From Bacteroidales bacterium UBA3143 (GTDB lineage Bacteria; Bacteroidota; Bacteroidia; Bacteroidales; Dysgonomonadaceae), in assembly GCA_002364735.1 (NCBI GenBank), contig DEZB01000019.1, positions 1-39,559 of the forward strand: a stretch of DNA of 39,559 nt, read 5' to 3'. The notes beneath the pieces are model-generated. The model was not told where the DNA came from. It made no database searches and saw only the letters and a list, made by a program, of their open reading frames with translations. A program made the translations under genes and the position numbers. Of this stretch, positions 18,527-27,374 are shown one piece after another; the stretch's first letter is position 1, and each line of letters begins with the position of its first letter.

Positions 18527-19312
18527 CTAATTAGTTAATACATCTTTGAAGCTATCAGTGAAATGCATTTGAGTATATGTGGCCATTTTGCCTACAATTC
18601 TTTTACTTGAGCGTTCGTCTAATGCTATCTCAACAGCTTTTGGCAGGGAAACTTTTTCTACTATAAACTTAGTAAGTTCTATTCCATACTCTGAAAAATC
18701 GTTTTTCATAGCAAAGGTGGCTTCATTTGATAATTCGTTAAGATTCGAAGTAAGTTTAAGCGCAGCAATATTTGATTCAGTTAAATAGTCGGTAAATTTT
18801 GCTATTACGAATTTTCTCAATTGTTCTATTATGCTTTCTGTAGTAAATTTCCCATCTGTTCCTGCGATTTTTCGAATGAATACTATAGGATCATCCTGAA
18901 CACGAAAGGAATAGGATCCAAATGCACGCAAACGAATAGCTCCAAATTCGGGGATGTGTATCAGAAGGGGATTTTCAGTACCCCACTCAAAATTCAGAAA
19001 CTCTTTGGTATTTACAAAATAGACATCTACCTTAAATGGCGATGTAAAACCGTATTTCCAACCTTTTAAGGTTGAAAGAATGGGCATGTTGACAGTAGTG
19101 AGATCATAACGTCCTTGCTCATATACATCTGCTATTTGACCCTTATTTACCAAAACAGCTACCTGTTCTTTGCGCACTATAAGTTTTGCTCCATTTTTAA
19201 TGTTTGCATGAGAAAAACACCATATTATGGTTTCTGGTGTGTGAACGATCCACTCAATGATTTCTGAAATCTCATCAAATAATAATTGTTTGATTTTTCT
19301 TAATACTCCCAT
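18527..19312 (-). CDS. SPFH-domain YdjI-like protein, short form without C-terminal zinc ribbon
   Basis: A 261-residue soluble protein of the YdjI / 'virion core protein' type of the SPFH superfamily (COG4260-like). Visible landmarks are GAKLIVRKEQVAVLVNKGQI near 40-60, YDLTTVNMPILSTLKGW, NTKEFLNFEWGTENPL, AIRLRAFGSYSFRVQDDP and a C-terminal helix with LPKAVEIALDERSSKRIVG. Most relatives continue with a glycine-rich linker and a double zinc ribbon; here the protein stops soon after the helix. It may scaffold at membranes with partner proteins. It ends 54 bases from the end of the helicase gene, convergently. Confidence 0.75.
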   Translation of the reverse strand: MGVLRKIKQLLFDEISEIIEWIVHTPETIIWCFSHANIKNGAKLIVRKEQVAVLVNKGQIADVYEQGRYDLTTVNMPILSTLKGWKYGFTSPFKVDVYFVNTKEFLNFEWGTENPLLIHIPEFGAIRLRAFGSYSFRVQDDPIVFIRKIAGTDGKFTTESIIEQLRKFVIAKFTDYLTESNIAALKLTSNLNELSNEATFAMKNDFSEYGIELTKFIVEKVSLPKAVEIALDERSSKRIVGKMATYTQMHFTDSFKDVLTN

Positions 19313-19368
19313 AGGACAATGTTTTTACAGTAATGAGTTAGCCTCCTAATTTTTTTCTAATTGGATTA

Positions 19369-19396
19369 CAAATGTATATTAGTTATACAAAATCAA
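19369..19396 (-). promoter_or_regulatory. Candidate promoter of the SPFH-like gene
   Basis: On the minus strand TACATTTG (plus caaatgta, 19369-19376) matches the -7 consensus, and a TTG (plus caa, 19394-19396) lies 17 bases further upstream, slightly closer than the usual 19-21. Confidence 0.45.
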
Positions 19397-19762
19397 CTTG
19401 CACTAATTACGCAACAATTAGCATATTTGACGCATTAACAATTAATGATATTAGGATTATTTGAGCAAATAATATACATAGTGCTTTCTTAATCAGTAAA
19501 TTATATATACTAATATTATATATTTTGATCATTGGAAAAACTACTTCTACTTTATAACTTTGGTGTAAAAAGTGGGATATTTTTTAATAATAAACCAATC
19601 ATTTAAAAATTACTTATAGCAGAGAAAGGATAATGAAGAATAAGGGAACAATTAATTTGATGATTCTCTTCCTTTTGCAATTAGTTATTACATAAAAATG
19701 ATTTGCTCATATTTTACAAGAAGGTAGAGAATATCATTTATCTGGATTAAGTAATTTGAGGT
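19397..19762. other. Gene-free gap between hybrid kinase and SPFH-like gene
   Basis: Very A+T-rich, with no open frame, no strong hairpin followed by a T-run and no tRNA-like fold that I could find. It contains the 3' untranslated part of the hybrid kinase transcript. Nothing else is assignable. Confidence 0.3.
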
Positions 19763-22597
19763 TTACTTTCCCTGAGTTGGTATTTCATAATATTGAGATG
19801 GTGATACTCCGAATTCCTTTTTAAATATTCGAGAGAAATAGCTGGCGTCATAAAACCCACAAGCATCTGATACTTCCGCAATTGATATGCTGTCATCAGC
19901 AAGCATCTTTTTAGCTTTGTTGAGTTTTAATTGTAAAACATAGGATATGGTAGAATAACCTGTTATGGCATTAATTTTTCTGTTTAGTTGTGATACACTC
20001 ATAGCCATTTTATCTGCTAAAAAAGCAGAGTTCAAATCAGAATTATTTATTTCGGAGTATATGATGTTTGTGATTGTCTGTAAAAACTTCAAATTCGTAT
20101 CATTTTTTAATTTACTCTCTGAGTCATTACGAATGATGGCACTCATGTATTTTTCCTTGAGGATAAGTCTATTCTCAAAAATATTTTTAATACTTAAAAG
20201 TAATTCTTCTTTTTGAAACGGCTTGCGAATATATGCTTCTATACCATATTGTAAACCTTTTATACGGTCTTCATCGGATGCTTTAGCCGTGAGCATAATA
20301 ACTGGGATATGATTAAGAAGCATGTTTTGCTTCATGTCAGAAACTAAATGATAACCATCTTTCATGGGCATCATTAAATCGGTAATAACTAAATCTGGTA
20401 TGTTTTTTTCTGCTAATTTCAAACCCTCGACACCATTCCATGCTGTAATTACTTTATAACGATCAATTAATAGCGACTTAAGGTATAGAGAAATATCACT
20501 ATTATCTTCTACAATCAAAACAAGCGGTTGTACATGATTCTCCTCTTTTTCTAAAGGTTCGTCTTGGATAATTTCATCTTTTTTTTCTGGTAAAACAATC
20601 AATGGCTTGTCATCTTTTTTGAGGAGAGAAAAATGAGATAGCCGTTTGTTTGTCAATGGTAACTTTATTGTAAAAGCGCTTCCCCTTCCAAATTGGCTTT
20701 CTACTTCTATTTTCCCTTTCATTTTTTCAATCATCAAGCGTGTAAATGCAAGCCCAATTCCTGTTCCAGATGCATTTTTAGCTTGAGGACACTGATAAAA
20801 GAATTCGAATATACGCTCCAAGTCTTCTTGAGGAATACCTTCACCTGTGTCAGAAATGCGAATGTCAATTGTGTCAGCATTCTTTCCTTTTGCAACAACA
20901 AAAACTATTTTACCTCCAGCATCAGTATGCTTAATGGCATTAGAAAGGATGTTACTAATAATTTTATCGATATACGATGGAATGAAATCCATTTCAATTT
21001 CAGGAATATCGCTGTAAAACATTAATTTCACACCTTTTCCTCCAGCATATAATCGGAAGGCTTCTACAGACATATGCAGGTAGGCTACTATATTACCTCT
21101 TTTCCATTGAGGATCGTCAGATCCACCTTTAAGCTTTGCAAAATCTAACAATTGATTAACCAAGTTAAGCAAGTTGTTGCTCTGTCTTTCTATAGCTTCT
21201 CTGTATGCTATTTTTTCTCTCTCTGTAAGATTTTTATTCTGCTGCATCTGTCGATTCAATCCTTGTATTACAGTAAGAGGAGTGCGAAATTCGTGAGTTA
21301 TATTAGTAAAGAAATCAGATCTTGTAGTTTCAAGTTTTTTCAATGTTTTGTTGCTGCGTGTGCGCTGGAGATAAGCGTAATAGAGCAGTATTGTTATTAT
21401 GAGCGAAACTATGATTATTATCCACGACAGCATTATAATATACTCTCTTTCTTGCTGTTTTACCTCGCTTGCTGCCTCCATATGTTGGAGCTGGATCATG
21501 TTTTTGTTGTACTCGTGTTCTATACGTATATCCATATATCGATTTGCCTTTTGTATGCTTTGCACACTGTCTTCCATAGCTTTATGCTGCTTATAATGTT
21601 GAAGTGCAAGTTGATGATTGCCTTGCTTGAGATAATATTCGTGTTTCAGGAAGTATACAGCAGCAAGATGTTCGAGCGATTCAATTTCTTTTGCGGTGTT
21701 TTCCACCAATTGGATGCAGCTATTGAATTCAGCAATATTGCCTATAGTTAAATGAATACGTGCAAGCGACAGACAAGCCTGTAGCCAATGCCATTTATTG
21801 GATAACTGGTCCAGAAGCTCATATGCTGCAAGGTATTCGTTTTTTGCTAAGTCATACTTTTTTTGTTTTTCATACAGTTCTCCAATGTGTAATAGACATA
21901 ATCCTATTCTTACATCCGATTTAGCAATTCTGTTTTGCTCCATCGCTTTTTGAAAATAAATGTATGCAGAGTCATATTGCTGACGTTTTACGAAGATAGT
22001 TCCCAAATTGTCATAATTAATTGCTAATCCTACAGGATTATTCATTGCTATTTCATCTTTCAAGATTTCTCGAAATATTTTTTCAGCATCATCGTTATAG
22101 CCGAGCCGGAGGCTTATATTACCTAATCCGTTTAAAGTTGAGTTTCGATTTTTAATGCCTATTGGTGTATGTAGATTCGACCAATTTTCAGCGTAATTTA
22201 GTGCTTTATAATAGTATTGAGATGCTTCACTTAATGCTCCTCTGCGTATGAAGTTGGTGCCTATGTTGTTCAAAGCCTGTACTATCTCTATAGTGTCTTT
22301 CAATTTAAGTGCTATTTTCAAACCTTGATTATGATTGTAAATGGCATCGGGATAGCGTGCACTTGCTCGTTGTAGGGATCCTAAGTGCTTGTAGCAAATC
22401 ATTTTGCCAACATCATTTCCTTCTTGATAAAACTGATGTAAGATTATTAAAAGTGAATCCTCGTTTCTGATATTATAAAGTTTATCTGAAAGTTTGTTTT
22501 TATATTCAAGATTTTGTACTGTTTTTTTTACAGACGAATTGCATTGTATTAACATCGAAATTACAACAAATAGAAAAATATACTTTTTAATAGCCAT
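19763..22597 (-). CDS. Hybrid two-component system: TPR sensor, histidine kinase, receiver, AraC regulator
   Basis: A 944-residue one-polypeptide signalling protein. An N-terminal hydrophobic segment ends at Cys19 (MLIQC), which may be a signal peptide or a permissive lipobox. TPR-like helical repeats fill about 50-365, expected in the periplasm. One transmembrane helix spans about 388-408. The HisKA box THEFRTP has phospho-accepting His435. The ATPase boxes are NILSNAIKHT (549-558), DTGEGIP (583-589) and GTGIGLAF (611-618). The receiver domain (692-805) carries Asp740, and an AraC-type helix-turn-helix covers about 855-940. It differs from polysaccharide-sensing hybrids, which use Reg_prop propellers, so the ligand is unclear. 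The LTA-synthase-like gene lies just upstream with 148 bases between, but this gene has its own promoter. Confidence 0.93.
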   Translation of the reverse strand: MAIKKYIFLFVVISMLIQCNSSVKKTVQNLEYKNKLSDKLYNIRNEDSLLIILHQFYQEGNDVGKMICYKHLGSLQRASARYPDAIYNHNQGLKIALKLKDTIEIVQALNNIGTNFIRRGALSEASQYYYKALNYAENWSNLHTPIGIKNRNSTLNGLGNISLRLGYNDDAEKIFREILKDEIAMNNPVGLAINYDNLGTIFVKRQQYDSAYIYFQKAMEQNRIAKSDVRIGLCLLHIGELYEKQKKYDLAKNEYLAAYELLDQLSNKWHWLQACLSLARIHLTIGNIAEFNSCIQLVENTAKEIESLEHLAAVYFLKHEYYLKQGNHQLALQHYKQHKAMEDSVQSIQKANRYMDIRIEHEYNKNMIQLQHMEAASEVKQQEREYIIMLSWIIIIVSLIITILLYYAYLQRTRSNKTLKKLETTRSDFFTNITHEFRTPLTVIQGLNRQMQQNKNLTEREKIAYREAIERQSNNLLNLVNQLLDFAKLKGGSDDPQWKRGNIVAYLHMSVEAFRLYAGGKGVKLMFYSDIPEIEMDFIPSYIDKIISNILSNAIKHTDAGGKIVFVVAKGKNADTIDIRISDTGEGIPQEDLERIFEFFYQCPQAKNASGTGIGLAFTRLMIEKMKGKIEVESQFGRGSAFTIKLPLTNKRLSHFSLLKKDDKPLIVLPEKKDEIIQDEPLEKEENHVQPLVLIVEDNSDISLYLKSLLIDRYKVITAWNGVEGLKLAEKNIPDLVITDLMMPMKDGYHLVSDMKQNMLLNHIPVIMLTAKASDEDRIKGLQYGIEAYIRKPFQKEELLLSIKNIFENRLILKEKYMSAIIRNDSESKLKNDTNLKFLQTITNIIYSEINNSDLNSAFLADKMAMSVSQLNRKINAITGYSTISYVLQLKLNKAKKMLADDSISIAEVSDACGFYDASYFSRIFKKEFGVSPSQYYEIPTQGK

Positions 22598-22660
22598 ATG
22601 TGCATCTTTTTATTTGAAATAACAATTGATACTTTAGTTTAAACTTTTCCTTGCTATTAA

Positions 22661-22690
22661 CAAAGATAAGTTTATGTTTATAATAAACAA
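22661..22690 (-). promoter_or_regulatory. Promoter of the hybrid two-component gene
   Basis: Minus-strand TATCTTTG (plus caaagata, 22661-22668) and TTG (plus caa, 22688-22690) with 19 bases between form a full Bacteroidota promoter. The leader would be about 57 bases. Confidence 0.7.
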
Positions 22691-22745
22691 TATTTATGAC
22701 TTATTTTTATGATATTCATTAAGAAATGAAACTAAAATCTTTTGA

Positions 22746-24590
22746 TTATCTTTTTCCTAAATCGTTATAAAGTGTTTGTAAGTTGGCTTTCCCTTTTTTT
22801 ATTCTCAAGCTACTATATAATTGTGGCTTTTCAAACAAAGACCTCTCTATTGTATTGTCATATACAGATACACCTGTGCTATCTATGAATCCAAATCCAT
22901 TGTTGAAAGTGTAAAATGCAAATTCTGGGTAATTAGAGCTAAAGAAATCTCGACTGAATGCAAATTCTTTCTTATCAATTTCAAGTTGGTTCAATAATGT
23001 TGCTGCCAAGTCAGTCTGATTAATTTGTTTTTCAAAAATAGCTGGATCTTTTATTGCACCTCCAATCCATAAGCAGGGAATGTGAAAACGATTAGGCTCA
23101 TATTCATTGAGTGTTTCAGGATAACGGTAGCCATGATCTGAAACAAATATTATGAGGAGGTCATTCCATGCAGATGTTTTTTTTATTTTATCAACAAAGT
23201 CTCCCAAACAACTATCGGTAAAGGCAACCGAATTAAGGTAAGGATCTTTTAAACGGGTATATGGAACTTTGAAGGGTTCATGGCTACTAAGTGTCAAGAA
23301 AGTGGAAAACCACGGAGAAAGTTTTTTTTCTTTCTCGTTAAGGATGTCTTCATAGAGACGGTTAAAAGTTACATCATCATCTGCACCCCATTTACTGAGA
23401 CGACTACTTAGCGGGAAATCCACATCTGCAGTAATACTGTTATAGCCAGAGTTAAAGAAAAAACTTCGCATATTTGTGAAATTTATATCTCCACCATACA
23501 ATACATCAGTAGAATATCCTTCATTGCGTAAGCTTTTAGCAATTGATGGTAAAGTTTGACTTTTTGAAGGATATTTCATAATGGATGTAGTGGGTTGAGC
23601 TAAATATCCATTCAATATAGCAACTAATCCTCGATCGGTACGAAAAGAATTAGCATACATATTGCGAAATAGAATGCCCTCTTTACTGAGACGGTTCAGG
23701 TTGGGTGTAATACCTTTTTCTCCGCCTGTTGATTCAACTACATTTGCAGAGATGCCCTCTAAAATAACAAAGAGAATGTTTGGTCTCTTAGTTTTGAGTA
23801 AACGGGTCTCATCGTCATTATTAACATGGCTTGCTGGTGGATAAAGCGGAGAAAAAAGTAATTGACGCTCTTCTTCCGAAAAGAATTGAAATTGCTTACC
23901 AAAATCCTCTTGTCTACTAAGTGAAGTAAGTAGGCTGAAACACGGATTAATAGCTGAGTGATTTAAAAACTGATCTTTACTAAAATAGACCATTCCTACA
24001 TTTGCTGTTGATGTTGTCACTCCACCCCTTATACCGATAAACAGTAAACCTCCAAGGGTGAATACAGCTATGAGTGTTTGCCATTTTTTTATGGTTGTTT
24101 TCTTCGGTAAAACTGGAATGACAAAACGTTTAGATAACCAATATATTAGAATGAAATAAACAATGGTTTTGATAAATTGAAGTATAAAGGTCAGGGTTGG
24201 AACGCTTGCCATAGCATTTGCAGGAGATGAAAGGTAAAAGAAAATGGTAGAGTCTAATCTGAATTTCCAATATTCATATAAAGCTTCGTCAACAGTAAAT
24301 ATTAGTGCCACAAAGATGCCTACCAGAGCAAAATAGATTTTCAACAATGTATGCATTTTTTTTTCCGTGAACCAAATAGAACCCAGTGTTAGTAGTAAAG
24401 GTATGGCAGTGAGGTAGCTGGCCATTGTTACATCCAGTTTTAGTCCTTTTAATAAAACTTGTATGAAATCTGATAAAGAGTGGGCTGAAGCAATTTTATG
24501 ATGATATAACAGGAAAAGCAGTTTTTGAATAACAAAAATAAGCACCCAGCAAAAAAAAGTATAAACTATGAATAATATCCTTTCTATCAT
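22746..24590 (-). CDS. LTA synthase-like membrane phosphotransferase/sulfatase-fold enzyme
   Basis: A 614-residue protein with about five N-terminal transmembrane helices (to about residue 190) and a periplasmic alkaline-phosphatase-superfamily domain (about 268-560). Metal and catalytic landmarks are ILFVILEG with Glu278, SFRTDRG with the nucleophile Thr318, VSDHG with Asp485 and His486, and His503 in RFHIP. The threonine nucleophile and membrane part fit the LtaS/OpgB/phosphoethanolamine transferase group rather than a true sulfatase. Gram-negative relatives modify glycans or lipids with phosphoglycerol or phosphoethanolamine; the actual substrate here is unknown. The start ATG at 24590 follows an A+T-rich leader. 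Confidence 0.88.
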   Translation of the reverse strand: MIERILFIVYTFFCWVLIFVIQKLLFLLYHHKIASAHSLSDFIQVLLKGLKLDVTMASYLTAIPLLLTLGSIWFTEKKMHTLLKIYFALVGIFVALIFTVDEALYEYWKFRLDSTIFFYLSSPANAMASVPTLTFILQFIKTIVYFILIYWLSKRFVIPVLPKKTTIKKWQTLIAVFTLGGLLFIGIRGGVTTSTANVGMVYFSKDQFLNHSAINPCFSLLTSLSRQEDFGKQFQFFSEEERQLLFSPLYPPASHVNNDDETRLLKTKRPNILFVILEGISANVVESTGGEKGITPNLNRLSKEGILFRNMYANSFRTDRGLVAILNGYLAQPTTSIMKYPSKSQTLPSIAKSLRNEGYSTDVLYGGDINFTNMRSFFFNSGYNSITADVDFPLSSRLSKWGADDDVTFNRLYEDILNEKEKKLSPWFSTFLTLSSHEPFKVPYTRLKDPYLNSVAFTDSCLGDFVDKIKKTSAWNDLLIIFVSDHGYRYPETLNEYEPNRFHIPCLWIGGAIKDPAIFEKQINQTDLAATLLNQLEIDKKEFAFSRDFFSSNYPEFAFYTFNNGFGFIDSTGVSVYDNTIERSLFEKPQLYSSLRIKKGKANLQTLYNDLGKR

Positions 24591-24699
24591 TTATTTATGT
24601 ATTTTTATCAGCTGACATGTTGGCAGCAGACAAAACAATTTATTTTTTGAATTAAACTTTTTGGCTGCTTGTATTTATTATGTAGCTACTTTCAACACA

Positions 24700-24707
24700 C
24701 AAAGGTA
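24700..24707 (-). promoter_or_regulatory. -7 box of the LTA synthase-like gene
   Basis: Plus-strand caaaggta reads TACCTTTG on the minus strand, matching TAnnTTTG, about 110 bases before the start codon. No convincing TTG is present at -33. Confidence 0.45.
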
Positions 24708-25267
24708 GAAAATATTAGTTATTTAGTTCTTATAAGAATAAAGTCTATAATTATTTTTGAATATTTATTGGTGAAGGGCAACTAGTCTTGTCCTGTTGGT
24801 ATAGGACATAAACTTGTACCTAATCGTAATTTTCAATTCTTAATTATCGTCATACTTTCACATCACTCTTCATTAAGTAGAAAATTGTTTCATATTGCAC
24901 TTTCTTAAAGTAAATTGAGCTTAAATCTTTTTGGTTTGAATCAAATTACTTAGAAGAAAGTATAATAAATTCTGATAGGAGCAAAGTAACATTAAGTATG
25001 CATGATTTATGTTTTTAAGTATTAAGTATGCCTCAATCAGAATAGGATTATAATTGAGTTGAACTGAGTCAAATGTAATTGAAGGAAAATATTTGGTTTT
25101 GAATGCTTCAAAGAAAGAAGAACAAATGGATGCTCTTAAAAAACCCAGAGGGTTGTTATTATTTAAGCACTATCAGTAAAGACAAATGGTGAAGCTAACT
25201 GCAATAAAAACACGCATGCTATTTCAATAATGTTACATCCTCTACATACAACTCCATTTAATCCGCA
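24708..25267. other. Gene-free gap between the oxidoreductase and LTA synthase-like genes
   Basis: About 560 A+T-rich bases with no usable open frame. The phrase attaagtatgc occurs twice (near 24992 and 25021). A ggtttgaatcaaa stretch near 24935 resembles a tRNA T-loop, but no cloverleaf can be drawn around it. Nothing functional is recognised. Confidence 0.3.
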
Positions 25268-26377
25268 TTATTCCCAATAAACAGTCTTTCCCTCTTTTGC
25301 AGACTTACGTGCAGCATCAAGTATCTCCACTACACGTACATTATTTTCAATCGAGTATTGACTATAAGGCTCGACTGTAATTTTATTTTTAAGTACGTCA
25401 TAAAAGTAAGAGAATGGGTCAGTATAAACAGCTACATCTTCGTCGTTGATTGTTAGTTTCTCCTCGTTTCTCATTCCACTGTTGCGGATATACAAATCGT
25501 GTTCATTCACAGTTTTAATATACCCGTTTGAACCATATATTTCCATATCTTTCCTACTAAATGGCCAATTCCATGAGGCTTGAATAATACATTGCGATTG
25601 TGGATAGGATACGATGATTGTTGCCTCGTCATCCACTTTGGGATATACGTCAGGTTTAAATTGTCGAAGAACAGCAGTAACAGAAATGGGCTCTTCACCT
25701 TTAGTTATAGCTGTCATCAAGTTTGCACCATAACAACCAAAATCGACAACAGCACCTCCACCATTTAGAATAGGATCTGTCAACCAATCTAAAAAGAACT
25801 TCCTATCAATTCCAATGCTATTTGGACCTCCATGTCCATGATGAAAAACTACTTTGCGAATCAGTCCAATGGAGTCATTATCATTCACCTTATTCAATGA
25901 CCAAGCTGTCGTGGGATACCATGATGTTTCATAGTTTGTGAGCAATTGAATGTTGTTTTCCTTGGCTAATTGTGCCATTTTATTGGCATGTTCCATATTC
26001 ACAGCAAGGGGTTTTTCTACCATCACATGAATGCCTTGTGGAGCACAAGCCTCAACTACTGCCAAATGATCGAATATTGATCCAAAAGCAACTACAGCAT
26101 CTGGCTGAACTGCATCCAGCATTTTCGCTAAATCAGAATAAATTAGTTGAGGTCGTAATTTATACTGCTCCATTCTTATTTTCACTAATTCTTTGTCTGT
26201 CTCCCAAATTCCAACTACTTCGAAATCTTTCTTATCAGCCCTATTAAGTATAAATGAAATATGTCCATGTGACATACCGGCTACTGCTAAACGAATTGGT
26301 TTATTTGTTTTCATGACTGCTCTTGTTGGTAAAACCGATAATAGAATCATTAAAAAGACAATAATATATTTTTTCAT
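25268..26377 (-). CDS. Exported Gfo/Idh/MocA family oxidoreductase
   Basis: A 369-residue protein with a Sec-type signal peptide (MKKYIIVFLMILLSVLPTRA, 1-20). The Rossmann NAD(P) site follows as IRLAVAGMSHGHIS near 28-41, with the usual GxGxxG replaced by GMSHGH. VMVEKPLAV near 118-126 holds the EKP motif. The C-terminal alpha/beta domain includes GGGAVVDFGCYGANLM and ends in GKTVYWE. Such enzymes oxidise, reduce or, with bound NAD, hydrolyse sugars. Export of a dinucleotide-dependent enzyme usually uses Tat with a twin arginine, which is absent here. The gene stands alone with its own promoter, so no pathway can be inferred. Confidence 0.85.
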   Translation of the reverse strand: MKKYIIVFLMILLSVLPTRAVMKTNKPIRLAVAGMSHGHISFILNRADKKDFEVVGIWETDKELVKIRMEQYKLRPQLIYSDLAKMLDAVQPDAVVAFGSIFDHLAVVEACAPQGIHVMVEKPLAVNMEHANKMAQLAKENNIQLLTNYETSWYPTTAWSLNKVNDNDSIGLIRKVVFHHGHGGPNSIGIDRKFFLDWLTDPILNGGGAVVDFGCYGANLMTAITKGEEPISVTAVLRQFKPDVYPKVDDEATIIVSYPQSQCIIQASWNWPFSRKDMEIYGSNGYIKTVNEHDLYIRNSGMRNEEKLTINDEDVAVYTDPFSYFYDVLKNKITVEPYSQYSIENNVRVVEILDAARKSAKEGKTVYWE

Positions 26378-26452
26378 GATGTAATATTTAATTAATTAAG
26401 AAAATAAGTTGTATGATATAAAAGTTGGTTGATTGAATAACCTACCTGCAAA

Positions 26453-26460
26453 CAAAAATA
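26453..26460 (-). promoter_or_regulatory. -7 box of the oxidoreductase gene
   Basis: Plus-strand caaaaata reads TATTTTTG on the minus strand and fits TAnnTTTG, about 75 bases before the start codon. No -33 TTG is obvious. Confidence 0.4.
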
Positions 26461-26637
26461 GATATATTAATGAGAACAGGATAATTACTTCGATAAAATT
26501 TAATGCATGAATCAGCATTTGATAAGATGCGAATTGTTCAAAATACTCTCTGTGTATATATTTACGAGCAAGCTACTAACTCTTTTTTGATTCTCATAGT
26601 ACGTTATTGATTTAAATTGAGTTAGGGTTGACTTTAA
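26461..26637. other. Divergent intergenic region
   Basis: A+T-rich spacer between the leftward oxidoreductase promoter and the rightward promoter of the greA-like gene. No gene or strong structure is seen. Confidence 0.3.
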
Positions 26638-26668
26638 TTGTGTTTTGAACTAAAAAAGTGTATCTTTG
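26638..26668 (+). promoter_or_regulatory. Promoter of the greA-like gene
   Basis: TTG at 26638-26640 and TATCTTTG at 26661-26668 with 20 bases between match the Bacteroidota consensus very well. The leader is about 100 bases long, longer than for ffh, and has no recognised riboswitch. Confidence 0.7.
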
Positions 26669-26773
26669 ATTGCAACATAAAATCATTTTGGGAGGAATTC
26701 ATTTTCTTAAATCGATAACACAATCTATTTTACCTTCCTTGATGACAGAAAATTTTATAACTAACATTTTATC

Positions 26774-27271
26774 ATGAGCAGAGCATTTATAAATGAAGAT
26801 CAACAAACGGACGCACCTTTTGTGCCACCTCGCGCTGATTTACCGCAAGGGGTAATCAACTATGTAACTCCAGTAGGAATGGAGGCTTTATTAGAAGAAA
26901 AAGAAGAGCTCTTAGAAGAACTGAAAAAGTGGAATGCTGGTGAAGAGCATGGGAAACTGAATGCAATAAAAGTACTTCACATTAAACTGCAAATGTTGGA
27001 AAATAGGATTGTTACCGCAAACGTCATTCCTATTGATAGACAAAATAAAGGTGAAGTCCATTTTGGCTCAACCGTCTTATTGCAAATAGGAAGAAGCAGT
27101 AAACACCGTAAACTTCAAATTGTGGGTGTGGACGAAGCTGATATGAAAGAAGGGAAAATTGCTTTCACTTCTCCGCTTGCAAAAGTATTGATGAATAAGA
27201 AAGTAGGGGAGAGGGCAGTACTTAAATTGGAACATGGAGAAAGTGTGTTTAAGATATTGGAAATTGAGTAG
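26774..27271 (+). CDS. GreA/GreB-like transcription factor with shortened coiled coil
   Basis: A 165-residue protein. An extra N-terminal tail of about 30 residues is followed by the helical hairpin (about 33-82, GMEALLEEKEELLEELKKW ... IKLQMLENRIVTANVI) and a FKBP-like C-terminal domain (about 93-165) with GSTVLLQIG, IAFTSPLAKVLMNKKVGE and a final strand FKILEIE. In GreA the hairpin tip carries the acidic motif GDLxENAEY that reaches the RNA polymerase active site. Here the tip reads NAGEEHGKLNAIK and the hairpin is roughly 10 residues shorter, so the cleavage-stimulating acidic pair is missing. It probably binds RNA polymerase in the secondary channel but may act like Gfh1 or Rnk-type factors instead. 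It is a single gene with its own promoter. Confidence 0.82.
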   Translation: MSRAFINEDQQTDAPFVPPRADLPQGVINYVTPVGMEALLEEKEELLEELKKWNAGEEHGKLNAIKVLHIKLQMLENRIVTANVIPIDRQNKGEVHFGSTVLLQIGRSSKHRKLQIVGVDEADMKEGKIAFTSPLAKVLMNKKVGERAVLKLEHGESVFKILEIE

Positions 27272-27298
27272 TGTTGCACTCTATTTTAATTAATAAAA

Positions 27299-27340
27299 GA
27301 AAGAGGCATTATATATTTCCACCTATATAACACCTCTTTC
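27299..27340 (-). terminator. Terminator of the btuB operon, possibly bidirectional
   Basis: gaaagagg (27299-27306) pairs with cctctttc (27333-27340), and inside this ttatata pairs with tatataa, interrupted by two mismatches. On the minus strand the hairpin is followed by TTTTATTAATT, so it fits best as the end of the leftward operon. It also lies 28 bases after the stop of the greA-like gene. Confidence 0.6.
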
Positions 27341-27374
27341 TAACCCAACATTAAAATAATAATCCTAAAAAATC

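Noticed and set aside
21152..21751. 199-codon open frame on the plus strand
   Set aside because: It lies fully antisense to the TPR and membrane part of the hybrid kinase; its hydrophobic, cysteine-rich content is what the complement of that region gives.
24930..24950. Possible tRNA T-loop
   Set aside because: No acceptor, D or anticodon stem can be formed around it.
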